From the NCBI GenBank assembly GCA_016708345.1, contig JADJFX010000036.1, positions 124,001 to 188,000 on the forward strand: a stretch of DNA of 64,000 bases, read 5' to 3'. The notes under the pieces were generated by a model, which was not told the origin of the DNA, made no database searches, and was given only the letters and a program-made list of their open reading frames with translations. The DNA is from Candidatus Rhodoferax bjergmarkensis. GTDB lineage: Bacteria; Pseudomonadota; Gammaproteobacteria; Burkholderiales; Burkholderiaceae_C. Each line of letters opens with the position of its first letter. Position 1 is the stretch's first letter. A program made the translations under genes and the position numbers. Shown one piece after another: positions 53,129-60,919 of this stretch.

Positions 53129-53228
53129 ACTCAGGCTGGCGTGGCGTTCAGTGTAGTGAGGTCAAGGAGGAGCCCGCAACGCGGGCGGGGGACACGAACG
53201 GAGCTCAATGCCACGCCAACCTGAGTCC
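53129..53228. repeat. Inverted repeat with 18-bp arms
   Basis: GACTCAGGCTGGCGTGGC at 53129-53146 and GCCACGCCAACCTGAGTC at 53211-53228, one mismatch. Between them lie GTGTAGTGAGGTCAAGGAGG and a CCCGCAACGCGGG hairpin. Confidence 0.65.
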
Positions 53229-53384
53229 TGCTGTGAGAGCGGCGGCGGCTGGCCTGCTGGATTCATTCACGGCCAAAAACCCAACGACTCCTCCAGCGAC
53301 ACTGCGGCAATTCAAAACCCGTTGAACACTCACCCCTCAACATCCCTAGCCACCCTATGCCGCTGCACTGAACAACTTTAAACA

Positions 53385-53455
53385 CGCGGCTAAATGTGGC
53401 TGTTGGCTCCCTTTCCGCCCTGGCGAGGGTGGAAAGGGCGGGGGGATAGGGGGTG
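53385..53455 (-). repeat. GCCCCGCCGGGCGAAAG-family repeat, inverted
   Basis: GGCTAAATGTGGCTGTTGGC then TCCCTTTCCGCCCTGGCGAG and GGTGGAAAGGGCGGGGGGAT, at the rsmG 3' end. Confidence 0.55.
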
Positions 53456-53458
53456 AGT

Positions 53459-54136
53459 TCAGCCCTTGCGCATCCAAACAATACACCGCTCCGCCCCCAA
53501 CCCCGGCACCTGCAATTGTTCCACGTGAAACACTGTCACCGCCGCAGGCAAAGCCGCCAACTCCTGCTCCGGGTGCTTGCCCTTCATCGCCATCCAAACT
53601 CCCTGCTCTGCCAAGGCCGCACCCGACCAGTTGGTAAAGTCCAGCAAGGAAGCAAAGGCCCGTGAACTGACCACGTCGTAGGGTTCCTTCAAGGATTCCA
53701 CCCGCGCATGCACCCCTCGCAGATTGGGCAACTTCAAACTCACCGCCACTTGCTGGATAAAGGCCGCCTTTTTGGCCACGGTGTCTACGCAGTGCACGGT
53801 AATGTAAGGGCAGCATATGGCGATGACAATGCCGGGCAGACCCGCACCGGACCCCACATCGAGCAGCCGAACGCCCGGCTTTGCGTTCGAACCATCACCC
53901 TGCCCTGCACCCATTACCGCCAGTTGCTGGCGCAGCGGCGCAATCACGGCCAGACTGTCCAGCAGATGGTGCGTCAGCATCTCATTGGGGTCGCGCACCG
54001 CCGTCAGGTTGTAAACCTTGGTCCACTTGCCAATCAAATCAAGATAGTCCAACAGGCTGGTGATTTGCGCGTCGCTCAAAGCCAAGGCCAGGTCGCTCAA
54101 GCCTTGGCGCAGCGCTGGCTCCAGCACCCGCATCAT
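53459..54136 (-). CDS. rsmG: 16S rRNA m7G527 methyltransferase
   Basis: This 225-residue RsmG/GidB modifies G527 of 16S rRNA. Seen are the N-terminal LTAVRDPNEMLTHHLLDSLA, the SAM motif LLDVGSGAGLPGIVIAI, KKAAFIQQVAVSLKLPNL and VVSSRAFASLLDF. Its ATG overlaps the mnmG stop as ATGA, the conserved gidA-gidB arrangement. The 3' end contains a one-mismatch parS site. Confidence 0.95.
   Translation of the reverse strand: MMRVLEPALRQGLSDLALALSDAQITSLLDYLDLIGKWTKVYNLTAVRDPNEMLTHHLLDSLAVIAPLRQQLAVMGAGQGDGSNAKPGVRLLDVGSGAGLPGIVIAICCPYITVHCVDTVAKKAAFIQQVAVSLKLPNLRGVHARVESLKEPYDVVSSRAFASLLDFTNWSGAALAEQGVWMAMKGKHPEQELAALPAAVTVFHVEQLQVPGLGAERCIVWMRKG
53517..53532. other. parS: parS site 2 (one mismatch)
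   Basis: TGTTCCACGTGAAACA, one change from the consensus, inside the rsmG coding region. Confidence 0.8.
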
Positions 54137-56175
54137 TCGCCTGCCTTTTCCGTACCAGCCACTTCGGCCGCAACATCAGCTTTGCCAATCGTCGCAAAAC
54201 CTTTAAACCGGTTCTTTTTCAGGTGGATCAACAACAGGGAAATGCTGGCCGGTGTGATGCCAGAAATGCGGGAGGCCAGCCCCAAGGTTTCGGGCCGATG
54301 TTTGTTGAGTTTTTGTCTGGCCTCGATGCTCAAGGCCGACACCTGCAGGTAATCCAACTCGGCTGGCAGTTTGAGATTTTCATAGTAGGCCGCGCGACCA
54401 ATCTCATCCTTTTGGCGGTCAATGTAGCCCGAGTACTTGGCCACAATTTCCACCTGCTCAATGACCACTGCCGCCATCGTCGCCTCGTCAGCGGTTGCAG
54501 CAGCACATGTTTCACGTGAAACATGTGCCGTCAATTCGGGGCTGGCGTACTTGCCTTCGTTCAAGGACATCAGGCCGGCATAGTTCACATCTGGTCGGCG
54601 CAGCAAGTCCGCCAAGCTGTATTCATGCTCCAGCGCCTTGCCCAACACCCGCTGCGCCTCGCTGGCTTCCAGATTTTTGGGGTTGACCCAGATGGAGCGT
54701 AGCCGCTCTGTTTCACGTGAAACAGCGTCACGTTTGCGGCTGAAAGCATCCCAGCGCGCATCGTCCACCAAACCCAATTGCCGCCCTGCTTCCGTCAGGC
54801 GCATGTCGGCATTGTCTTCACGCAACTGCAGGCGGTATTCGGCCCGGCTGGTGAACATGCGGTAGGGTTCGGTGACACCCTTGGTGATGAGGTCGTCCAC
54901 CAGCACGCCCAAATAGGCTTGGTCCCGGCCCGGCACCCAGGTGTCTTGCTGCCACGAAGTTTTGGCCCCTGCCTGCAGCGCGGCATTGATGCCGGCAAAC
55001 ATGCCTTGGGCTGCAGCCTCTTCGTAGCCAGTGGTGCCGTTGATCTGCCCGGCAAAAAACAACCCGCCCATGGCCTTGGTTTCAAAACTGTTTTTCAGCT
55101 GCTGCGGGTCAAAATAATCGTATTCAATGGCGTAGCCGGGCCGCAAAATGTGAACATTTTCCAGCCCGGGCATGGAGCGTACCAACGCATATTGAATGTC
55201 AAACGGCAAACTGGTTGAGATGCCGTTGGGGTAATACTCATGGGTGCTCAACCCTTCAGGTTCGAGAAAAATCTGGTGGCTGTCTTTGTCGGCAAAGCGG
55301 TTGATCTTGTCTTCCACGCTGGGGCAATAACGCGGGCCCACGCCCTCGATCTTGCCGGTGAACATGGGGCTGCGGTCAAAGCCGCTGCGAATGATTTCGT
55401 GGGTGCGCTCGTTGGTGTGCGTCATCCAGCACGACATTTGGGGCGGGTGCTGCGCGGCACGGCCCATAAAACTGAACACTGGCATCGCGGAACTCATGCC
55501 GCCTGGCATGCCGTCACCCGGCTGCTCGGTGCAACGGCTGAAGTCGATGGAGCGACCATCCAGGCGCGGTGGTGTGCCTGTTTTCAAGCGCCCTTGCGGT
55601 AGTTTCAGTTCCTTCAACCTGGCACTCAAACGCACTGCAGGCGGGTCACCTGCACGGCCTGCGGCATAGTTGTTCAGCCCGACATGAATCTTGCCGTCCA
55701 GAAAAGTACCCGCAGTCAGCACCACGGTTGTGGAACGAAACTCGATGCCCACCTGCGTCACCGCCCCCACCACCCGGTCACCCTGCACCATCAGGTCGTC
55801 CACCGCCTGCTGGAACAGCCACAGATTGGGCTGGTTCTCCAAGCGGCGGCGAATGGCCGCCTTGTACAACACCCGGTCCGCTTGGGCGCGGGTGGCGCGC
55901 ACCGCCGGCCCCTTGCTGGAATTGAGAATGCGAAACTGGATACCGGCCTCGTCGGTGGCCAAGGCCATGGCACCGCCCATGGCGTCCACCTCTTTCACCA
56001 AGTGCCCCTTGCCAATGCCGCCGATGGACGGGTTGCAACTCATCTGCCCCAGCGTTTCGATGTTGTGACTGAGCAGCAAGGTCTTGCAACCCATGCGGGC
56101 CGACGCCAGGGCAGCCTCGGTACCGGCGTGGCCGCCGCCCACCACGATGACGTCGAAATTCTGAGGGTAAAGCAT
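54133..56175 (-). CDS. mnmG: tRNA uridine-5-carboxymethylaminomethyl modification enzyme MnmG
   Basis: This 680-residue FAD protein works with MnmE on the wobble uridine of tRNAs. The ATG at 56175 is chosen because the family begins there (YPQNFDVIVVGGGHAGTEAA). FAD/NAD sites, ALASARMGCKTLLLSHNI, SCNPSIGGIGKGHLVKEVDA and the signature PYRMFTSRAEYRLQLREDNAD occur in separate blocks. Two parS sites are encoded within. It is followed by rsmG, in the common mnmG-rsmG-parAB order near origins. Confidence 0.95.
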   Translation of the reverse strand: MLYPQNFDVIVVGGGHAGTEAALASARMGCKTLLLSHNIETLGQMSCNPSIGGIGKGHLVKEVDAMGGAMALATDEAGIQFRILNSSKGPAVRATRAQADRVLYKAAIRRRLENQPNLWLFQQAVDDLMVQGDRVVGAVTQVGIEFRSTTVVLTAGTFLDGKIHVGLNNYAAGRAGDPPAVRLSARLKELKLPQGRLKTGTPPRLDGRSIDFSRCTEQPGDGMPGGMSSAMPVFSFMGRAAQHPPQMSCWMTHTNERTHEIIRSGFDRSPMFTGKIEGVGPRYCPSVEDKINRFADKDSHQIFLEPEGLSTHEYYPNGISTSLPFDIQYALVRSMPGLENVHILRPGYAIEYDYFDPQQLKNSFETKAMGGLFFAGQINGTTGYEEAAAQGMFAGINAALQAGAKTSWQQDTWVPGRDQAYLGVLVDDLITKGVTEPYRMFTSRAEYRLQLREDNADMRLTEAGRQLGLVDDARWDAFSRKRDAVSRETERLRSIWVNPKNLEASEAQRVLGKALEHEYSLADLLRRPDVNYAGLMSLNEGKYASPELTAHVSRETCAAATADEATMAAVVIEQVEIVAKYSGYIDRQKDEIGRAAYYENLKLPAELDYLQVSALSIEARQKLNKHRPETLGLASRISGITPASISLLLIHLKKNRFKGFATIGKADVAAEVAGTEKAGE
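54508..54523. other. parS: parS site 3 (perfect)
   Basis: TGTTTCACGTGAAACA inside mnmG, extended by complementary CACA/TGTG flanks. Confidence 0.95.
54709..54724. other. parS: parS site 4 (perfect)
   Basis: TGTTTCACGTGAAACA inside mnmG, 201 bases from site 3. It encodes VSRET in the protein. Confidence 0.95.
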
Positions 56176-56401
56176 GACGGTTGAATCTCGCTGGGGGTGA
56201 ACATTGGGGGGCGAGCCTGCGGTGTGAGGCACTGTGGCGTCAATTTTACGGGAGCCTCTTATTTATGGTATCTATTGGGCTTTTCTTCTGGGCAACATCG
56301 CATAACTATCGGTAAACTCTCACATGCTCACCAATTCATTGGCTGAATTAAAGTCAGTTGCCTACGGTCAGAATTGCATCAATAAGGAATCGGTTCGTGA
56401 T

Positions 56402-57031
56402 ATGACTACACCTCTAAGCAAAGAAGAAGCCTACGCCCGGTTGGGTGCCATTACCCGCGAAATGCATGAAGCATTGTCCGTACTGGGAGGTAATCAGTTG
56501 CACAGCATCGTGCAAGAAATCCCCAATGCACGCGATCGTCTGGCTTACGTCGGCAAAATGACGGAGGATGCAGCCAACAAAGTGCTAACCCTGGTGGAAA
56601 CCGCCAAACCCGAATGCGACGATCTGGCCGTGCGCGGTCTGGAACTGGGCCAATCGCTCTCACGCATGGCCACCGCCGACCTGACGCTTGAGCGCGCCCA
56701 AGGCTTGCTGGTGGTGTGCAGCAAGTTTGCCGAAAGTTCCGCCAAATTTGCCAAAGGCCAAGCCGACACGCTGAGCGACATCATGATGGCGCAAGACTTT
56801 CAGGATTTGTCGGGGCAGGTCATTAAAAAAGTCATCGACATCATCAACCGCACCGAAATGCAGTTGGTTCATCTTTTGCTCGACAGTGCGCCGCCAACTA
56901 CTGAAGACACAGCCCAGGCTGAACCGGTCGTCACCACAGTGGACAACCACAAGCTCGAAGGCCCCCAAACCGCTGCGACTGCGCTGCAACAAAACGACGT
57001 GGACGACTTGCTGGCATCCTTGGGTTTCTAA
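56402..57031 (+). CDS. cheZ: Chemotaxis phosphatase CheZ
   Basis: This 209-residue protein dephosphorylates CheY-P. The long helical hairpin ends with the catalytic segment MMAQDFQDLSGQVIKKVIDI, whose Asp and Gln correspond to the CheZ active site. The C-terminal peptide NDVDDLLASLGF is the CheY-binding tail. The start at 56402 (MTTPLSKEEAYARLG) is preferred, but the frame is open from 56324. No other chemotaxis genes lie beside it; it stands alone between mnmG and an aldehyde dehydrogenase. Confidence 0.88.
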   Translation: MTTPLSKEEAYARLGAITREMHEALSVLGGNQLHSIVQEIPNARDRLAYVGKMTEDAANKVLTLVETAKPECDDLAVRGLELGQSLSRMATADLTLERAQGLLVVCSKFAESSAKFAKGQADTLSDIMMAQDFQDLSGQVIKKVIDIINRTEMQLVHLLLDSAPPTTEDTAQAEPVVTTVDNHKLEGPQTAATALQQNDVDDLLASLGF

Positions 57032-57128
57032 ATATCAAAGGGCTTGCGCTGCCCCTGCGCCGGGGCCGCACGCATAATCGGCCTTAAAACCGAAAGCCCT
57101 CTCATTCCACTGCCCCGAAGGTACACCC

Positions 57129-58571
57129 ATGAACAGCATTCCCCTGCACAGCATTACACCGGTCGATCTGATCCGTCACGAGCTTGAAAGCACGCTGGCA
57201 CTGCAACGCGCAGCCTACTTTGCCAACCCGGTGCCTACCTTTGCCGAACGCAAAGCAGATTTGCTCAAATTGCAGGCTTTTATCCGCGACCACCGCGAAG
57301 CTGTGATTGATGCGATTTGTGCAGACTACGGCAACCGCTCGCGGCATGAGACCCTGTTCACCGAAATTTTCACGGTGATTGACGGTGTGGACCATGTACT
57401 CAAACACCTTAAAAAGTGGATGAAGCCACAACGCCGCCATGTGGACCTGATGAATTTTTTTGGTGCCAGCAACCGGGTTATTCCGCAGCCATTGGGCGTG
57501 GTGGGTGCCATTGTGCCGTGGAACTTTCCGATCAACCTCAGCTTCACCGGCCTGATCTACACCTTTGCAGCGGGCAACCGCTCGATGGTGAAAATGTCAG
57601 AAAACTCGCGCAACCTGGCGCGTTTGCTGATGGAAAAAATGCCCTCTTACTTCCCCAAAAGCAAGCTGGCCATCTTCGATGAAACAGGCAGTGTCGGCAT
57701 CGAATTTTCCAAACTCAAATTTGACCACTTGCTGTTCACCGGTTCCGGCCAAACGGGACGCGCGGTGATGAGCGCTGCGGCGCAAAACCTGTGCCCGGTC
57801 ACGCTTGAATTGGGCGGCAAGTCACCAGCCATCATCCTGGAAGATTTTCCGCTGCGAAAAGCCGCTGAGCGTTTGCTGTTTGTCAAACTGCTCAATGCCG
57901 GGCAAATTTGCACCACGGTGGACCACTTGTACCTGCCCAAAGGCAAGACATCCGAATTTGTCATCATGGCCAGGGAAATTGTGGCCCAGCGCTACCCGCA
58001 GCTCGATTCACCCGATTTCACCTCCATCATTGACGTGCGGGCCTTCAACCGCCTGACCAACGCACTGGAAGAAGCACAGGCTGGCGGTGCCACGCTGGTT
58101 CAGCTGATTCCGGGCAAAAAATGGGATGCTGCAACCCACAAAATTGCACCCCACATTGTGCTCAACGCACCGGCCAACAGCATCTTGATGCAACGCGAAA
58201 TTTTCGGCCCTATTCTTCCCATCATTGAATACAGTTCACTGGAAGAAACCATTCAAACCATCAACAAAGGGCCGCGGCCTCTGGCACTCTACCCCTTCAG
58301 CAACGACAAGTCCAAGATTCAAACCTTGCTGGACCGCGTGATGTCGGGCGGCGTCAGTGTGAATGACTGTCTGCTTCACGTTGCCCAGCATGACCTCCCG
58401 TTTGGTGGTGTGGGCGACAGCGGCATGGGCCACTACCATGGGTATGAAGGCTTTGTGACCTTTTCCAAAATGCGTCCGGTTTTTTACCAAGCCTCTTTCA
58501 GCGCATTGAAATTCATGTGGCCACCCTATAAAACGTTTGCATCCAAATACCTGAACTTCCTCACCCGATAA
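57129..58571 (+). CDS. Aldehyde dehydrogenase, coniferyl-aldehyde type (CalB-like)
   Basis: This 480-residue aldehyde dehydrogenase resembles coniferyl aldehyde dehydrogenases and ALDH3-like enzymes: PLGVVGAIVPWNFPINLSF, LLFTGSGQTGRAVMSAA, VTLELGGKSPAIIL with the general-base Glu, and the catalytic Cys in NAGQICTTVDHLYLP. It ends in a hydrophobic tail (MWPPYKTFASKYLNFL) that may contact the membrane. The next gene is a GMC alcohol oxidoreductase, so the pair could convert an alcohol to the acid via the aldehyde. The natural substrate is not determined. Confidence 0.85.
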   Translation: MNSIPLHSITPVDLIRHELESTLALQRAAYFANPVPTFAERKADLLKLQAFIRDHREAVIDAICADYGNRSRHETLFTEIFTVIDGVDHVLKHLKKWMKPQRRHVDLMNFFGASNRVIPQPLGVVGAIVPWNFPINLSFTGLIYTFAAGNRSMVKMSENSRNLARLLMEKMPSYFPKSKLAIFDETGSVGIEFSKLKFDHLLFTGSGQTGRAVMSAAAQNLCPVTLELGGKSPAIILEDFPLRKAAERLLFVKLLNAGQICTTVDHLYLPKGKTSEFVIMAREIVAQRYPQLDSPDFTSIIDVRAFNRLTNALEEAQAGGATLVQLIPGKKWDAATHKIAPHIVLNAPANSILMQREIFGPILPIIEYSSLEETIQTINKGPRPLALYPFSNDKSKIQTLLDRVMSGGVSVNDCLLHVAQHDLPFGGVGDSGMGHYHGYEGFVTFSKMRPVFYQASFSALKFMWPPYKTFASKYLNFLTR

Positions 58572-58679
58572 GGGAAAACCCTAGGCTTCATCCATCCCCA
58601 ATTCCATCCTTTTGGATGGTGACGCGCAAGCGGCGTCGCCGTACCATCTTGGGCATAAAGTTCAAAAGGAGTTGGAACC

Positions 58680-60359
58680 ATGTTTGATTATGTGATTGTG
58701 GGCGGCGGATCAGCCGGGTGTGTTTTGGCATCCCGTTTAAGTGAAGACCCCAGCATCAAAGTTTGCCTGCTGGAAGCAGGTCCGGCCGATACAAATCCCT
58801 TTATCCACATGCCCATGGGCATTTTGTGGATGATGCACAGCAAAGTGCTGAACTGGAACTTCCGCACAGCCAGCGAGCCTCAGCTCAATAACCGCAAACT
58901 CTTCTGGCCCCGTGGCCGAACCTTGGGAGGCTGCAGCTCCAGCAACGCCATGCTGTACACCCGTGGCCACGCCAGCGACTACGACGCCTGGGCCAATCTT
59001 GGCAATGCGGGCTGGTCCTACAAAGATGTTCTGCCCTACTTCAAGCGCGCAGAAAACCATGAAGCCGGGCCTTCCAAATACCATGGCGTGGGCGGCCCAC
59101 TGAACGTTGCACAGCAGCGCAACCCCAATGTTTTGACAAGCACCTTCATTCAAGCAGGCATCCAGTGTGGCATTCCACACAACGATGACTTCAACGGCGC
59201 TGAACAGGAAGGCGTTGGCCTTTATGAAGTCACGCAAAAAAATGGCCGCCGCTGGAGCACCGCAGCAGGTTACCTGCGCATGGCCAGCGGACGACCCAAC
59301 CTGACCGTCATTACCGAAGCCCACGCTAGGCGTGTGCTGTTTGAAGGAAGCACCGCCATTGGCATTGAATTCCAGCGAAAAGACCAGATTGAAGAAGTGT
59401 TCGCCGCCCGGGAAGTCATTTTGTCAGCCGGCGCCATTCAAAGCCCGCAATTGCTGATGCTCTCCGGTGTTGGCAACGCACCTGAGCTGAAAGCCAAAGA
59501 CATTGCGCTTGTGAAACACCTGCCTGGCGTTGGCAAAAACCTGCAAGACCACCTGGACGTATTGGTGGTCAACAAATGCACCCAATCGGTTTCCGCCGGT
59601 TTCACGCTTAAAAATTTCCTGCGCGGAGCTTGGGAAATTTTTCGCTACTACACCGCTGGCAAGGGTTTGCTCACCATGGTAGGTGCTGAAGGTGGTGGTT
59701 TTGCAAAGACTTCACCCCAAGAGCGCGTTCCTGACGTGCAATTCCATTTCAACCCCTTGCGCCTGTCCAACCACGGCCTGGACCTTGCGTTTTTGCTGGG
59801 CGACGGGTACTCACTGCATGTGTGTGATCTGCGCCCGAAAAGCCGTGGCGAAATCACCTTGGCCAGCAACGACCCAATGGACAAGGCCCATATCAATGCC
59901 AATTATTTGTCTGCACCGCAAGACATGGAACGCATGGTCAAAGCGGTCAAGCTCGCACGCAAAATACTGGCCGCTCCCGCTTTCAACCCCTACCGGGGTG
60001 AAGAAATGCGTCCGTCACTGCAGTGCCAGTCTGACGAAGAAATTCGCCAATTTATCCGTGAGCGCGCTGAAACCATTTACCACCCGGTGGGCACCTGCAA
60101 AATGGGCAATGACTTCATGGCTGTTGTGGACGATGAGTTGCGTGTGCATGGTCTGAAAAATCTGCGGGTAGTCGATGCGTCCATCATGCCGCTGCTGGTG
60201 GCTGGCAACACCAATGCACCGACTGTGATGATTGCTGAGAAAGCCAGTGAAATGATCAAACAAGCCCGCCGCACGCCACAGCGCGCGCACGTTGCAGCGC
60301 CAACAGGTCAAGGCAGTCGCGAACTGCAGCATGAGGTGAAAGAACTTGAAACCGTTTGA
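58680..60359 (+). CDS. GMC-family FAD alcohol oxidoreductase (choline-dehydrogenase/AlkJ-like)
   Basis: This 559-residue flavoprotein begins DYVIVGGGSAGCVLASRLSE, the ADP-binding site. WPRGRTLGGCSSSNAMLYTRG is the GMC signature 1. The C-terminal YHPVGTCKMG contains the catalytic His. AGNTNAPTVMIAEKASEMI completes the FAD site. It is of the size and pattern of choline dehydrogenase and of AlkJ/polyethylene-glycol dehydrogenases, which pass electrons to the respiratory chain. An AGGAG ribosome-binding site lies before the ATG (AAAAGGAGTTGGAACC). A strong terminator follows. Confidence 0.87.
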   Translation: MFDYVIVGGGSAGCVLASRLSEDPSIKVCLLEAGPADTNPFIHMPMGILWMMHSKVLNWNFRTASEPQLNNRKLFWPRGRTLGGCSSSNAMLYTRGHASDYDAWANLGNAGWSYKDVLPYFKRAENHEAGPSKYHGVGGPLNVAQQRNPNVLTSTFIQAGIQCGIPHNDDFNGAEQEGVGLYEVTQKNGRRWSTAAGYLRMASGRPNLTVITEAHARRVLFEGSTAIGIEFQRKDQIEEVFAAREVILSAGAIQSPQLLMLSGVGNAPELKAKDIALVKHLPGVGKNLQDHLDVLVVNKCTQSVSAGFTLKNFLRGAWEIFRYYTAGKGLLTMVGAEGGGFAKTSPQERVPDVQFHFNPLRLSNHGLDLAFLLGDGYSLHVCDLRPKSRGEITLASNDPMDKAHINANYLSAPQDMERMVKAVKLARKILAAPAFNPYRGEEMRPSLQCQSDEEIRQFIRERAETIYHPVGTCKMGNDFMAVVDDELRVHGLKNLRVVDASIMPLLVAGNTNAPTVMIAEKASEMIKQARRTPQRAHVAAPTGQGSRELQHEVKELETV

Positions 60360-60465
60360 TGGAACCGTTTCAATTATTTAAGAGAAAACCATTGATTGCG
60401 CAGGTAGAACCTGCGTAACACGCTATTATTTATGTAGCATAAACTGCATTTTTAACCCAAAACCG

Positions 60466-60521
60466 TACCCCGGAACGCTTTCCAACCCAGTTGGAAAAGA
60501 CAGTTCCGGGGTAATTTTTTT
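60466..60521 (+). terminator. Strong rho-independent terminator of the GMC gene
   Basis: Outer stem TACCCCGGAAC with GTTCCGGGGTA and an inner stem CTTTCCAAC with GTTGGAAAAG, followed by a seven-T run. Confidence 0.85.
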
Positions 60522-60723
60522 ACACAATTTTTTTACCAAATTTTTTGCACCTGTCAAATAACAAAGCTGTGGATAATTTCTATGTAAAAGCAAACTTATC
60601 CACAGATCATTCAGATTTCCAAAACTTGTGCAGAATTGGGTTGCAATCCAAAAGCATGCTCACCCACACCCCTCAAAATGCGCTAAGTGATTGATCTGAA
60701 TGAACAATAAAGGCTTGTCCACA
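60513..60723. other. oriC: Candidate replication origin (oriC-like)
   Basis: Three tandem 13-mers begin at 60513, 60526 and 60539 (AATTTTTTTACAC, AATTTTTTTACCA, AATTTTTTGCACC). They are followed by DnaA boxes TGTGGATAA at 60568, TTATCCACA at 60596 and TTGTCCACA at 60715. The order (AT-rich 13-mers then boxes) is that of E. coli oriC, and mnmG and the par locus are within 8 kb. The T-runs also serve the terminator, so the likeness may be partly accidental. Confidence 0.5.
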
Positions 60724-60919
60724 GACCCATGCTTCCCTTATCTACTACTACTATGTATTAAATTAAGAATGAGATAGAGAAGCACAGGCAAACTCGAATT
60801 CAAAAAAATCCAAAATTCACCGTACGATGCAAAAACCCTGCAGCAATGCGTCGGCTGTATCATCCAAACCCAAAAAAGCCAACAGCCAACAAGCCCTCTT
60901 TTGAGGTTCCCCTTCAAAA

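Larger units (their letters stand above)
52407..53458. other. 1.05-kb intergenic region between parA and rsmG, rich in inverted repeats
   Basis: No gene is convincing on either strand. It contains a GCCCCGCCGGGCGAAAG repeat (52600-52670), an inverted partner (53385-53455), a pair of inverted segments (about 52984-53045 with 53150-53204), and an 18-bp inverted repeat (53129/53211). A tRNA-like 3' end around 52800 has no 5' half. Confidence 0.65.
60360..60919. other. AT-rich intergenic region with terminator, 13-mers and DnaA boxes
   Basis: No gene is seen. It holds a small hairpin (GCAGGTAGAACCTGC near 60400), the GMC terminator, the oriC-like array and the promoter region for the LuxR gene. 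Confidence 0.7.
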
